NCBI GenBank assembly: GCA_003169845.1
Contig: PNAG01000028.1
Coordinates: 207,490-271,489 of the forward strand
Length of the DNA stretch: 64,000 bases
Origin: Candidatus Dormiibacterota bacterium
GTDB taxonomy: Bacteria > Chloroflexota > Dormibacteria > Dormibacterales > Dormibacteraceae
Direction: 5' to 3'
Each line of letters begins with the position of its first letter. Position 1 is the stretch's first letter. Below the pieces are notes generated by a model, which saw nothing but the letters and a program-made list of their open reading frames with translations, had not been told where the DNA came from and ran no database searches. Both the position numbers and the translations under genes were made by a program. Positions 55,973 to 64,000 of this stretch are shown here, piece after piece.

Positions 55973-56665
55973 TCAGAAGGGCAACACCCAGCCGACCAGG
56001 GCCGCCAATGCAAACAGCGCCAGGACCGCGTTGGTTGCTCCGGGTCGCGCAAGCCCTCTACGAAGTGGTCCCCCAAAGGCGAGGACCAACCAGGCCAGCG
56101 GCATCGCCACCAACTCCGCGACTCCAGCGGTGGTCGCCTGCCCTGAGTAGCTCGGATAGACGAATGCGTTTGCAAGCTCAGCCAGTACGAGCGGCCACAT
56201 GACCACGTTGGCACCGATGAACAGGGCTGCTTTCCGTGCCCCGCTGAGCTGGGGTACCGCCCAGCCCATGGCACCGCCTCCGATCAGCAGCGTCGCGTGC
56301 GCGAATATGTGTGCGGCTTGATTGGACTCTGCCCAGTTGAGCAGAGGCGGCAAGTGCCACGCGAACGCGGCGGCCAGTCCCGCCCAGGCCACAAGAGTTC
56401 GCCCCGGAAGCCTCACCAGATCGCGGAACTGGTAGCCCACGATGGCTCCGGCGACAACCCACAGCCAGTGCGCGAAGTGATGCACGACCAGGCTGTGAGC
56501 ACTCGGACCCGCCACTGTCGGCGACACAAGAATCAACAGCAGCAGCGGCCCGGTAAGCCAATCTCGGGCGCCCGCAGACGCCGATCTAGACCTCGCTGGG
56601 TGCAAGCTCAGGGCCAGGTGCAGGCTCAGGCAGGTTGTAGCGGGGTGAGTCCAAGAAGACGTCAA
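55973..56665 (-). CDS. His-containing multi-pass membrane protein, possible oxidase assembly/accessory factor (start uncertain)
   Basis: HSLVVHHFAHWLW, AFAWHLPPLLNWAESNQAAHIFAHATLLIGG; overlaps 3' end of the heme-copper subunit gene. Confidence 0.5.
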   Translation of the reverse strand: MTSSWTHPATTCLSLHLALSLHPARSRSASAGARDWLTGPLLLLILVSPTVAGPSAHSLVVHHFAHWLWVVAGAIVGYQFRDLVRLPGRTLVAWAGLAAAFAWHLPPLLNWAESNQAAHIFAHATLLIGGGAMGWAVPQLSGARKAALFIGANVVMWPLVLAELANAFVYPSYSGQATTAGVAELVAMPLAWLVLAFGGPLRRGLARPGATNAVLALFALAALVGWVLPF

Positions 56666-58115
56666 TCAGGTCCTTACAGACCATCACGGCACCCGTCAGC
56701 GCGACCGCGGCGCACGCGACCGCGATCCACGCCAGAACCTCTGTCCCCGACAAGGGATAGAGATACCGCCTGGGCGCGGACATGCTTCCCGAGATGTACC
56801 AGCACAAGACCAGACCGTAGCCGCCGAAGCCCATCAGCGCCGCCGCACGGCGCCCGACGTTTTCCTTCATCTGCCGGCCGGTGAGTTTCGGAACGACGTG
56901 ATAGGTGGCGCCGATCAAAAAGAACATCACTCCCAGCGCCATGTAGGTGTGAAAGTGAGCGGGCACCCAGAGCGTGTTGTGGAATAACTGGTTGAGCGAG
57001 ATGGTGGAATCGATCACAGCCCCGAACCCGCCGATCGCCCAGCCGGCCATGGCCATGAGCGTAAACAGCGGAGCTGCGCTCCATCTGATGCCGGAGCGCC
57101 ATACCAGCACCAGACCACCGTAGATGGTCACGGTCATCGGGGGGATGGCCGCGGCATACGAAACGACGTTTCCCACCCACTGCACGGCTTCGGGCTGGGC
57201 GAAGTCCTGGTACAGGTGATGGAAGAACGCCAGCATGACGATCGCCAGCGTGGCGAGCCAGCCGGCAACCAAGGCACGGCTCAAGCGCCAAGGACGCTTC
57301 GTGTAGAGGGGTAGAACGCTGTAGGCGATGCCGGCAGCCACGTAGATCTGGAGGTTGGCGAGCGTGTGGCCGGTGAAGTAGATCATGTTCTTCGCCACCA
57401 GCGCGTTCAGGGTCAGGCTGGGGAAGACCAGGCTGGTCAGCATTAACACCACGATCAAAGTGCCGATGACGCAAGCGCTGAGGCCGAGGATCGCACATAC
57501 GGTGCCGGCGATGAGGCTCGGGTTGGTCGTGGTCGGATCGTTCTCACCAGAGTGACCGTGGCCTGCCGAGCCGAAGACGTAGAAGCCGAGAAGCCGCTGG
57601 AGACTGCCGCAGCGCTTGAGGCCCGCCCGCAAGAAGTCGAGGCACCAGAGCAGGAAACCGACGACCGCCAGCGCCAGCCCGATCAGGTAGGCGGCCGCGC
57701 CGATCGCCGCGGTCACAATTCCTGAGCCGGGGTGCTCGGGCAATGGGTACAGGAACGTCCAGGCGGACGAGTAGCCGAAAACCATGACCGCGAGCACGAT
57801 CATGACCAGGCCGCTCAGAGTCAGTAGAAAGACGATTCGGTTGACGGGGACGCTGAGCTCGACCTCATTGCTCACCAGATACCAGAGCACCCCCGCCCCG
57901 GCCATCAGGCCCACAACCACCATTCCACTGCCGTGGACGCTCATCACCTCGTAGAAGACATCGGCGCTGAAGAGGTTGCCGCCGCCGGCTTGAGCGAGTC
58001 GCATGGAGCCGCCGGCCAGGGCCAAGCCCAGCAAGACCAAGCCGCTGGTCACCAGCCAGATCCTGGTGATCCGCTGGGCGCGGAGCTGCCTCAGCAGCAG
58101 CAGCCGGTCGTGCAT
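56586..58115 (-). CDS. Heme-copper oxidoreductase catalytic subunit (B-type-like), helix-VI Tyr replaced
   Basis: Heme/Cu ligands VMSVHGSG, YFTGHTLANLQIY, FFHHLYQDF, FHNTLWVPAHFHTYM; the HPxVY-type motif reads HTLAN. Confidence 0.88.
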   Translation of the reverse strand: MHDRLLLLRQLRAQRITRIWLVTSGLVLLGLALAGGSMRLAQAGGGNLFSADVFYEVMSVHGSGMVVVGLMAGAGVLWYLVSNEVELSVPVNRIVFLLTLSGLVMIVLAVMVFGYSSAWTFLYPLPEHPGSGIVTAAIGAAAYLIGLALAVVGFLLWCLDFLRAGLKRCGSLQRLLGFYVFGSAGHGHSGENDPTTTNPSLIAGTVCAILGLSACVIGTLIVVLMLTSLVFPSLTLNALVAKNMIYFTGHTLANLQIYVAAGIAYSVLPLYTKRPWRLSRALVAGWLATLAIVMLAFFHHLYQDFAQPEAVQWVGNVVSYAAAIPPMTVTIYGGLVLVWRSGIRWSAAPLFTLMAMAGWAIGGFGAVIDSTISLNQLFHNTLWVPAHFHTYMALGVMFFLIGATYHVVPKLTGRQMKENVGRRAAALMGFGGYGLVLCWYISGSMSAPRRYLYPLSGTEVLAWIAVACAAVALTGAVMVCKDLIDVFLDSPRYNLPEPAPGPELAPSEV

Positions 58116-58645
58116 GTGGAAACGTGAAGGGCCATGAACATGGAGCTGTGGCCGGGACCGCAGTACTCGAGGCAACGGACGGTGTAATCACCCGGCTCGG
58201 ACAACTGCAGAACCAGGTGATTGGTGTATCCGGGCATTGCTTGCACCTGTCCGACCAGGTGACCGGAGGGGTCGTAGAGCCCAAAGTCATGATTGACGTC
58301 CACGCTGGTGACCGCGAAGTCCACCTTGCCCCCAGTCCCGACCGTTCCGTCGAGCCGCCAGGAGTACTGGCTGCCGGCAACATTGACGTGCATCGCAGCC
58401 GGTCCCGAGGCGAGTCGGTAGTTCGCGTATGGGACGTAGGGCAACGCGGTTAGGAACACCGCCGCCAAGATGCCGCCGAGTGCGAAAAACCAGAACAGTC
58501 GCAGCCGGTAAGCCCGTCCGGCCACCTCCGGATAGGGCGTCGGACCACGGCGCGCCACTTGCGAAGCCACTACGAAAACGCAACCGAGTACCAGCGCACC
58601 GGCCAGGAAGATCCCAAAGGCCAGGTAGGTGATCATCAGCTCCAC
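58091..58645 (-). CDS. Cytochrome c oxidase subunit II-like protein with CuA site
   Basis: DVNHDFGLYDPSG and CLEYCGPGHSSM CuA-binding motif. Confidence 0.88.
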   Translation of the reverse strand: MELMITYLAFGIFLAGALVLGCVFVVASQVARRGPTPYPEVAGRAYRLRLFWFFALGGILAAVFLTALPYVPYANYRLASGPAAMHVNVAGSQYSWRLDGTVGTGGKVDFAVTSVDVNHDFGLYDPSGHLVGQVQAMPGYTNHLVLQLSEPGDYTVRCLEYCGPGHSSMFMALHVSTCTTGCCC

Positions 58646-58762
58646 CCTCCAGCACCGCCGGTGGTGGCGGCGTCATTTTCGATCTTTATGGTCGTCATCG
58701 TCCGGCTTCGATTTTCACGTCATCCATATTATTCACTATTGATACCGTATAATTCAAGGCCC

Positions 58763-59488
58763 ATGACCGACGTCTCCGTGAAGACGCACAAGGCCCTAGC
58801 TGACATCAGCCGCTTCCGGATTCTCGAGGAGCTGCGTGGGCAGGGCCCTCTCGACTCGCGCGAGCTCGGGAGTTTGGTCGGGCTCCACCCCAACACCGTC
58901 CGCTCGCATGTCGACCAGCTCATCGAGGTGGGCCTGGTCCGCGCCGTGACTGCGCCGGCCAATGGTCGCGGGCGCCCGCGCGTCCTTTATGAGGCGATCG
59001 CGGATTCCACCTCAGTGCAACAAGGCGGTTACCGACTTCTGGCCCAGATCCTGGCCAGCTATCTCGCCAGCACCGACCAGCCGCAGGCAGTCGCCGAGAG
59101 CGCAGGCCGCGCCTGGGGCGGCTACCTGACCGAAAAACCGCAGCCGTTCAGTGGGATCTCGGCCGATGAAGCCACGCAGAAGGTGGTTGACCTCTTCGAC
59201 CAGCTTGGATTCATGCCCGAGGCCGTGGAGGAATCCGCGGAGCGCAAGATCCTGCTGCACCATTGTCCCTTCCGAGAGGTGGCGGAGTCGAATCAGAGAG
59301 TCGTGTGCGCCGTCCACCTGGGCATGTTGAAGGGCGCGCTGGCGGAGATGGGTGCCCCGCTGCAGGCCACCCGGCTGGAGCCCTTCGTGAAGCCCACCCT
59401 ATGCATCGCCCACCTTCGAGGAGGCGCCGCTGCGCGACCGTCAGGAGGTATCCGCCTTGCACGTTCAAGACATCCAGCCATCGCCTGA
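58763..59488 (+). CDS. HTH transcriptional regulator with C-terminal Cys/His motif (COG2345/SufR-like)
   Basis: KALADISRFRILEELRGQGPLDSRELGSLVGLHPNTVRSHVDQLIEVGLV; C-terminal HHCPFREVAESNQRVVCAVHLGMLKG. Confidence 0.8.
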   Translation: MTDVSVKTHKALADISRFRILEELRGQGPLDSRELGSLVGLHPNTVRSHVDQLIEVGLVRAVTAPANGRGRPRVLYEAIADSTSVQQGGYRLLAQILASYLASTDQPQAVAESAGRAWGGYLTEKPQPFSGISADEATQKVVDLFDQLGFMPEAVEESAERKILLHHCPFREVAESNQRVVCAVHLGMLKGALAEMGAPLQATRLEPFVKPTLCIAHLRGGAAARPSGGIRLARSRHPAIA

Positions 59489-59624
59489 CCCCGAGTTCAT
59501 CGAGTGCCCACGATGCGGGCAGCCGGTGCTCATGGACAACCTGTCATGGCAATGGAACGAGTGGGCTCAGCTCTGCCGGTGTGAGTCGTGCGGCTCCTTC
59601 GAGGCCGGCTGCCATGCACTTTGA
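59457..59624 (+). CDS. Small zinc-ribbon protein (not in ORF track)
   Basis: TTG start after AGGAGGT: MHVQDIQPSPDPEFIECPRCGQPVLMDNLSWQWNEWAQLCRCESCGSFEAGCHAL; two CxxC pairs. Confidence 0.65.
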   Translation: MHVQDIQPSPDPEFIECPRCGQPVLMDNLSWQWNEWAQLCRCESCGSFEAGCHAL

Positions 59625-60288
59625 CGACCCAGTCCCAACGCCGATTCCCGACCTGCAGGGTCTGCCTGCAACGACCCAGAGAATCCTCGACACCGTGCGG
59701 CAGATCACTCGGGACCTTACTGAAATTCCGGCGCGTGTCTTCACGTCAAGGCTGGAGGGCTTGATCGACGAGCTGGTCTCGAGCCTGGTGCCACTCATGG
59801 CCGCCGAGGAACGCGTTCTGTGCCACAGGGTAGACCGCGCTCTTGGTGACCCAATGAGAGAAGACCACCGGGAGATACGCCGATTAATCGAACGGTTGAG
59901 CATGCTGTCGGAGGGTCTCGAGCGGCGCTCCCGCCGCGCGACCAAAATCGAGCAGGTACTGCTGACGGCTCTGCAGCAAATGACGATCGCCCTGGACGCC
60001 CTGCGCACTCACCAACAGGCGGCCCTACGCCATCTCAGTGACACTTTGCCGCTTGACGAGCAGGCGCGTCTTGCAGCGACGTTGGAGGCAGCCGCACTCG
60101 ACGCTCGCGAACAGACGATGTTGATCTTCCGGCCTGCAATACCGCCTACGGCCGCCCACGTACTTCGTAACCGGCCGGATCTAAACGCCGCTTACGCTGT
60201 GAGCCTGGCCGAGATCGAGCGGCGGGTGCATGGAGGCGCAGCTTCCAAAGGAGAAACGAACCATGTCGCAAGACCACCCTCTCGATGA
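59614..60288 (+). CDS. Hemerythrin-like helical protein
   Basis: EERVLCHRVDRALGDPMREDHREIRRLIERL and ALRTHQQAALRHLSDTLP are consistent with an HHE-type four-helix bundle; overlaps preceding ORF. Confidence 0.6.
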   Translation: MHFDDPVPTPIPDLQGLPATTQRILDTVRQITRDLTEIPARVFTSRLEGLIDELVSSLVPLMAAEERVLCHRVDRALGDPMREDHREIRRLIERLSMLSEGLERRSRRATKIEQVLLTALQQMTIALDALRTHQQAALRHLSDTLPLDEQARLAATLEAAALDAREQTMLIFRPAIPPTAAHVLRNRPDLNAAYAVSLAEIERRVHGGAASKGETNHVARPPSR

Positions 60289-60676
60289 GTTGGCCGGATC
60301 GCGTCCGGCCGGCCGCATCTCGATTCCGGTCGTCACCACCAACATCGACTCCGAGCTCGCGGCGCTCCGCCGCTCGGCCTCCTACCAACGCAACGATCAC
60401 GCCTCGACCACGATCGTGAATCGACCCGGACTCGGCGTCGTTCTGGTCGCCTTGCCGAAGGGTGGGCACATGGCCAAACACCGGGCTGCACGGCCGATTG
60501 CGCTGAGGGTGTTGGAGGGCAGGGTCCGCCTCGAGCTCGGGAACCGGACGCTCGAGATGTCGTCAGGCGACCTGACCTCGCTCGCCCCGAACCTGGCCCA
60601 CGAGGTGAGCGGCGTCGAGGACAGTGCCTTCTTGCTCACGATCGGAGGCGGTGCCAGCAAGACCCCCTCCCAGTAA
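60263..60676 (+). CDS. Cupin-domain protein
   Basis: LGVVLVALPKGGHMAKHRAARPIALRVLEGRVRLELGNRTLEMSSGDLTSLAPNLAHEV. Confidence 0.75.
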   Translation: MSQDHPLDELAGSRPAGRISIPVVTTNIDSELAALRRSASYQRNDHASTTIVNRPGLGVVLVALPKGGHMAKHRAARPIALRVLEGRVRLELGNRTLEMSSGDLTSLAPNLAHEVSGVEDSAFLLTIGGGASKTPSQ

Positions 60677-60711
60677 CGATCCTCCGCCGTACTCACCGCC
60701 AAGGAGCACCC

Positions 60712-61026
60712 ATGCCGCACATCGCAGTCGCCGACGCAACCAGCGCCGTCTCGATCCAGCCCGGCGCGATCGTTTCAAAGGTGATCCACCGCGATGGCCA
60801 GTTGAACGTCACGGTGTTCGGCCTGGACGCAGGCGAGGAGCTCACCGAGCACCGGGCCTCGAGCGCCGCCATCGTCCAGGTCCTCGCCGGCCGTCTGCGG
60901 TTCACCGCCGACGGCGAGGAGCTCGATGCCGGGCCGGGGTTCTGGCTTCACATGGCGCCGGAAACGCCGCACGCGGTGGTTGCACTGGAGCCCGCCGTAA
61001 TGCTCCTCACCCTGGTCGCGCGCTGA
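60712..61026 (+). CDS. Cupin-domain protein
   Basis: LNVTVFGLDAGEELTEHRASSAAIVQVLAGRLRFTADGEELDAGPGFWLHMAPETPHAV. Confidence 0.85.
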   Translation: MPHIAVADATSAVSIQPGAIVSKVIHRDGQLNVTVFGLDAGEELTEHRASSAAIVQVLAGRLRFTADGEELDAGPGFWLHMAPETPHAVVALEPAVMLLTLVAR

Positions 61027-61136
61027 CGGCAGCGGGGGCACGCCGGTGTGGGCGAGTTAGTAACCGCGATCCACGGAATGCAATTCAGGTGGGCACGCTT
61101 CCGAGTCGATGCCGCCGGTCGGTGTACGGTTTGGGA

Positions 61137-61307
61137 GTGCCCCGCCGCAAACGCAAAGCTTCTGGACCTCAACCAACGGCGAAGCCGCAGAGCAGCGATC
61201 AGGCGCCCGGCGAAGAGGTGGTCCAAGTCAACGACCAGTACAGGGGCGGCGAGCCCGCCCCCGACATGCAGCAAGAGGAGCAGGCGCAGCACCAGACCGG
61301 GGGGTAG
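61137..61307 (+). CDS. Small charged hypothetical protein
   Basis: GTG start; VPRRKRKASGPQPTAKPQSSDQAPGEEVVQVNDQYRGGEPAPDMQQEEQAQHQTGG. Confidence 0.35.
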   Translation: MPRRKRKASGPQPTAKPQSSDQAPGEEVVQVNDQYRGGEPAPDMQQEEQAQHQTGG

Positions 61308-61453
61308 CCCAAATCCGGCCATGTGACCAACAATCCGTGCCGTTTTGCAGTCCGTCTCCAATTGAGAGGTCTTTGGATTTGGCTTGAGCTATCCTCGGGT
61401 GGGCGTCCGCTGTGCGCGATTTCCTTGGCGATACGCGAGGTTGGCATAGTTTG

Positions 61454-64000
61454 ATGGCCGCCACCGGGCAGGACGACCGGCATCCTGCCGCTGGCCTCAG
61501 TAGCCCTTCTGGGATAAGAGCGCAGTTCACGACAAGCGGAACCCTGCGCCGGCTGGAAGTGGCTGGTCGGAGCATTCTGCTGTACCCGGCCGACGACCTC
61601 GAGGCAGGACCGGCAAACCTCTATCTGCGGCTCAAGGGCCCGGTCGTCGAGACCACCCCGATGCTCGGACCGCAGGCGGGCGGCAGCCTGCAATGGACCG
61701 CAGAAGGTCTCGTAGTGACAGGCCTATGGCGCAATCTGGAGTACCGGGTGACTTTTCGTCTGGCCGCCGCCGTGACGGCCTGGTTCTGGCACGTCGAGGT
61801 GACCAACCGCGGACCTGATGCCATAGACGTCGACATCCTTCACACGCAAGACGTCGCCCTCGCTCCGTACGCGGCGGTGCGGACGAACGAGTACTACGTA
61901 AGCCAGTATCTCGACCTCACGCCGGTTCAAACCCAGACGGTGGGGACGGCGGTCGCGGTGCGGCAGAACATGCCAGGTCCCGCCGCCCCCTGGGTGCTCC
62001 TTGGCTGCCTGCGTGAGGGGGTCGGCTGGGGAACGGACGCCCTCCAGCTCGGACGTGCGCATTGGGCGGGGGATCCGCCTCCCGGCCTACTCGCCGACCG
62101 GCTGCCCAGCACCCGCCTGCAGCACGAGCACACCCTCGTCCTGCTGCAGGATCGGACCACCCAACTGCGCCCCGGCGAGCGGCTGACATCCGGCTTCTTC
62201 GGGATCCACAAAGCCAACCATCCGGGAGCGACGTCCGCCGCCGACGCGGTCGAGGCCGCCGAAGCTCTCCGTCAGCCAGAGGCCCGACCGCCAGAGCCTG
62301 CGGGAGCAGATGGTGCGGTTTCGGTGGTGGGGTCGCTGTTCTCATCGTCTCCAGTCCTCCACTGCCGCGACCTCGCCGACGGCGAGATCGGAGCCCTGGT
62401 GGGTTCCAGTCGACGCCACGCGGAGCGTGATGGCCGGGACATGCTCAGTTTCTTCACCGAGGACGGCACTCACGTCGTGCTGCAGGCGAAGGAACGTGCG
62501 GTGCTGCGGCCTCACGGGCACATCCTGCGCACCGGGAACGGCCTGGTGCCGGATGAGGGCAGCTTGACCTCTACGGCGTGGATGGCTGGTGTCTTTCACT
62601 CGCAGGTCACCCAGGGGCACGTGAACCTCAACCGGATGCTGTCCACGAGACGGGGCTACGTCGGGCTGCGGCGCGCCTACGGGCTGCGGGTGTTCGTGGA
62701 GGCGACTGCAGCGCCCGGGGGCTGGGTCCTGCTCGACGCGCCGAGCGCATGGGCGGTCGCCCTGGATTCCTGCCGGTGGTGGTACGGGCATGCTCAGGGG
62801 TTGATCGAGGTGGTCGTCACCGCACCCGCGGCGAAGCACGAGCTCACCCTCCAGGTTCGGGTGCGGGAGGGTGCCTCGTGCCGCCTCCTCGTCTGCGCCA
62901 ATGTGGCCCTCGGCGATGACGACGGCCAGGACCCTGACCCTCCCCCGCTATCAATCGACGCGAGCGGTGTCACGGTCCGACCGCCAGCGGGCTCGGCGAC
63001 CGCGAGTCGCTTTCCGAGCGGCTCCTTCCGGCTCTCCTGGCAAGCGGGTGCCGTCGAGCTGGTGCAGCGCGACGAGGCCCTGTTCCTGGACGGGCGATCG
63101 CACAACCTGCCTTGGCTGACAATGCGGACTCCTCCGACCCATGACCTGAGGCTCACGCTGACCGCCCATCTGGTGCCGGACGCTGATCGCGCCACCCAGG
63201 CTCTCGGCGATCCGGCTTGGCCCGAGTTCTGGCCTGGGCTGGGCGGATCCTTGCGGCTGGTCCCGCCGCCGGGCTCGCCGCTGGCTGACGAGGTGGCGCG
63301 GCTCGATGCCGTCCTACCCTGGTTCGCCCACAACGCGCTCGTGCACTACCTTTCCCCGCGCGGCCTGGAGCAGTACACGGGCGGAGGTTGGGGCACCCGT
63401 GACGTCTGCCAGGGCCCAGTCAGCCTGCTCCTCGCCCTCGACCGCATGGCGCCCCTGCGCGACCTGCTCACGCGCGTGTTCCGCGCTCAGAACGCGCGGG
63501 GCGACTGGCCCCAATGGTTCGAGTTCTACCCCCGGGAGGCAGCGCCGGGGCAGCGCGACGCCCACGGCGACGTCGTTTTCTGGCCCCTTTTGGCGCTCGG
63601 GGAGTACCTCGCAGCCAGCGGTGACCGTAGTCTCCTGGAGGAGCGTCTCCCCTACGTCGGCGACGACGGGGCGACCGCGGCCGAGCCGGTGCTCGAGCAC
63701 GTGCGCCGGGCGCTGGCCAGGATTGCGGCCGACACCGTCCCCGGCACACCCCTTCCGGCGTACGGCCTTGGGGACTGGAACGATTCTCTGCAGCCTGCGG
63801 ATCCCGCCTTGGCCGTCCGGCTTTGCTCCACCTGGACCGTGACTCTTCAGATCCACGCGTTGCGCACGCTGGCAAATGCTCTCCGTGCTGTCGGAGAGCA
63901 CGATGCAGCCGACGGAGGGACCGCTGCCACGGCCGCCGCCGCCGAGCACACGGCCGCGGAGTCTACCAAGGCGATGCGTGACCTGCTCGTACGCGACGGC
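61454..64000 (+). CDS. GH94-type glycoside phosphorylase (cellobiose phosphorylase-like), truncated by window end, not in ORF track
   Basis: ATG 61454, open for 849 codons to window end; YLSPRGLEQYTGGGWGTRDVCQGP, RGDWPQWFEFYP, AYGLGDWNDSL typical of GH94. Confidence 0.88.
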   Translation, partial: MAATGQDDRHPAAGLSSPSGIRAQFTTSGTLRRLEVAGRSILLYPADDLEAGPANLYLRLKGPVVETTPMLGPQAGGSLQWTAEGLVVTGLWRNLEYRVTFRLAAAVTAWFWHVEVTNRGPDAIDVDILHTQDVALAPYAAVRTNEYYVSQYLDLTPVQTQTVGTAVAVRQNMPGPAAPWVLLGCLREGVGWGTDALQLGRAHWAGDPPPGLLADRLPSTRLQHEHTLVLLQDRTTQLRPGERLTSGFFGIHKANHPGATSAADAVEAAEALRQPEARPPEPAGADGAVSVVGSLFSSSPVLHCRDLADGEIGALVGSSRRHAERDGRDMLSFFTEDGTHVVLQAKERAVLRPHGHILRTGNGLVPDEGSLTSTAWMAGVFHSQVTQGHVNLNRMLSTRRGYVGLRRAYGLRVFVEATAAPGGWVLLDAPSAWAVALDSCRWWYGHAQGLIEVVVTAPAAKHELTLQVRVREGASCRLLVCANVALGDDDGQDPDPPPLSIDASGVTVRPPAGSATASRFPSGSFRLSWQAGAVELVQRDEALFLDGRSHNLPWLTMRTPPTHDLRLTLTAHLVPDADRATQALGDPAWPEFWPGLGGSLRLVPPPGSPLADEVARLDAVLPWFAHNALVHYLSPRGLEQYTGGGWGTRDVCQGPVSLLLALDRMAPLRDLLTRVFRAQNARGDWPQWFEFYPREAAPGQRDAHGDVVFWPLLALGEYLAASGDRSLLEERLPYVGDDGATAAEPVLEHVRRALARIAADTVPGTPLPAYGLGDWNDSLQPADPALAVRLCSTWTVTLQIHALRTLANALRAVGEHDAADGGTAATAAAAEHTAAESTKAMRDLLVRDG

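Overview
This is a 64 kb, high-GC, gene-dense bacterial window. The genus cannot be assigned from sequence alone; the gene content suggests an actinobacterial- or Chloroflexota/Dormibacterota-like lineage (inference). There are no rRNA operons, CRISPR arrays or transposases. Main blocks:
(i) MetE-like fragment and secreted/STAS proteins (0-3 kb).
(ii) A chemosensory and phosphorelay island at 3-20 kb: LuxR-type regulator, CHRD-like lipoprotein, three tandem MCPs, CheW, CheA-REC, CheR-TPR, REC-ParA, two hybrid kinases, a stand-alone REC and a class III cyclase. A recurrent 45-bp upstream element with invariant 15-nt spacing precedes three of its transcription units.
(iii) A kdp locus (19.7-29.1 kb) in which KdpD is split and duplicated: two N-terminal sensor proteins, one with a degenerate Walker A, and a separate DUF4118 kinase. 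An unlisted kdpF and an extra upstream small membrane ORF are present.
(iv) RHH/PIN toxin-antitoxin pair, FtsH, MarR/MFS pair, an MFS-methyltransferase fusion, aldo/keto reductase, Tag, modABC with an HTH-TOBE regulator, and a GNAT/acyl-CoA synthetase.
(v) A symmetric DsrE-TusA-FAD oxidoreductase-TusA-DsrE sulfur-trafficking cluster.
(vi) NarL-type two-component system, then a truncated tRNA-Thr(TGT) abutting a low-GC foreign-looking gene.
(vii) A heme-copper oxidoreductase operon (CuA subunit plus a catalytic subunit lacking the helix-VI active-site Tyr), divergent from an HTH regulator with Cys/His motif, a zinc ribbon, a hemerythrin-like protein and two cupins.
(viii) A GH94-type phosphorylase running off the window end.
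The leading candidates for something new are the putative NO/O2-responsive heme-copper locus, the recurrent regulatory element, the split and duplicated KdpD, and the MFS-methyltransferase fusion.
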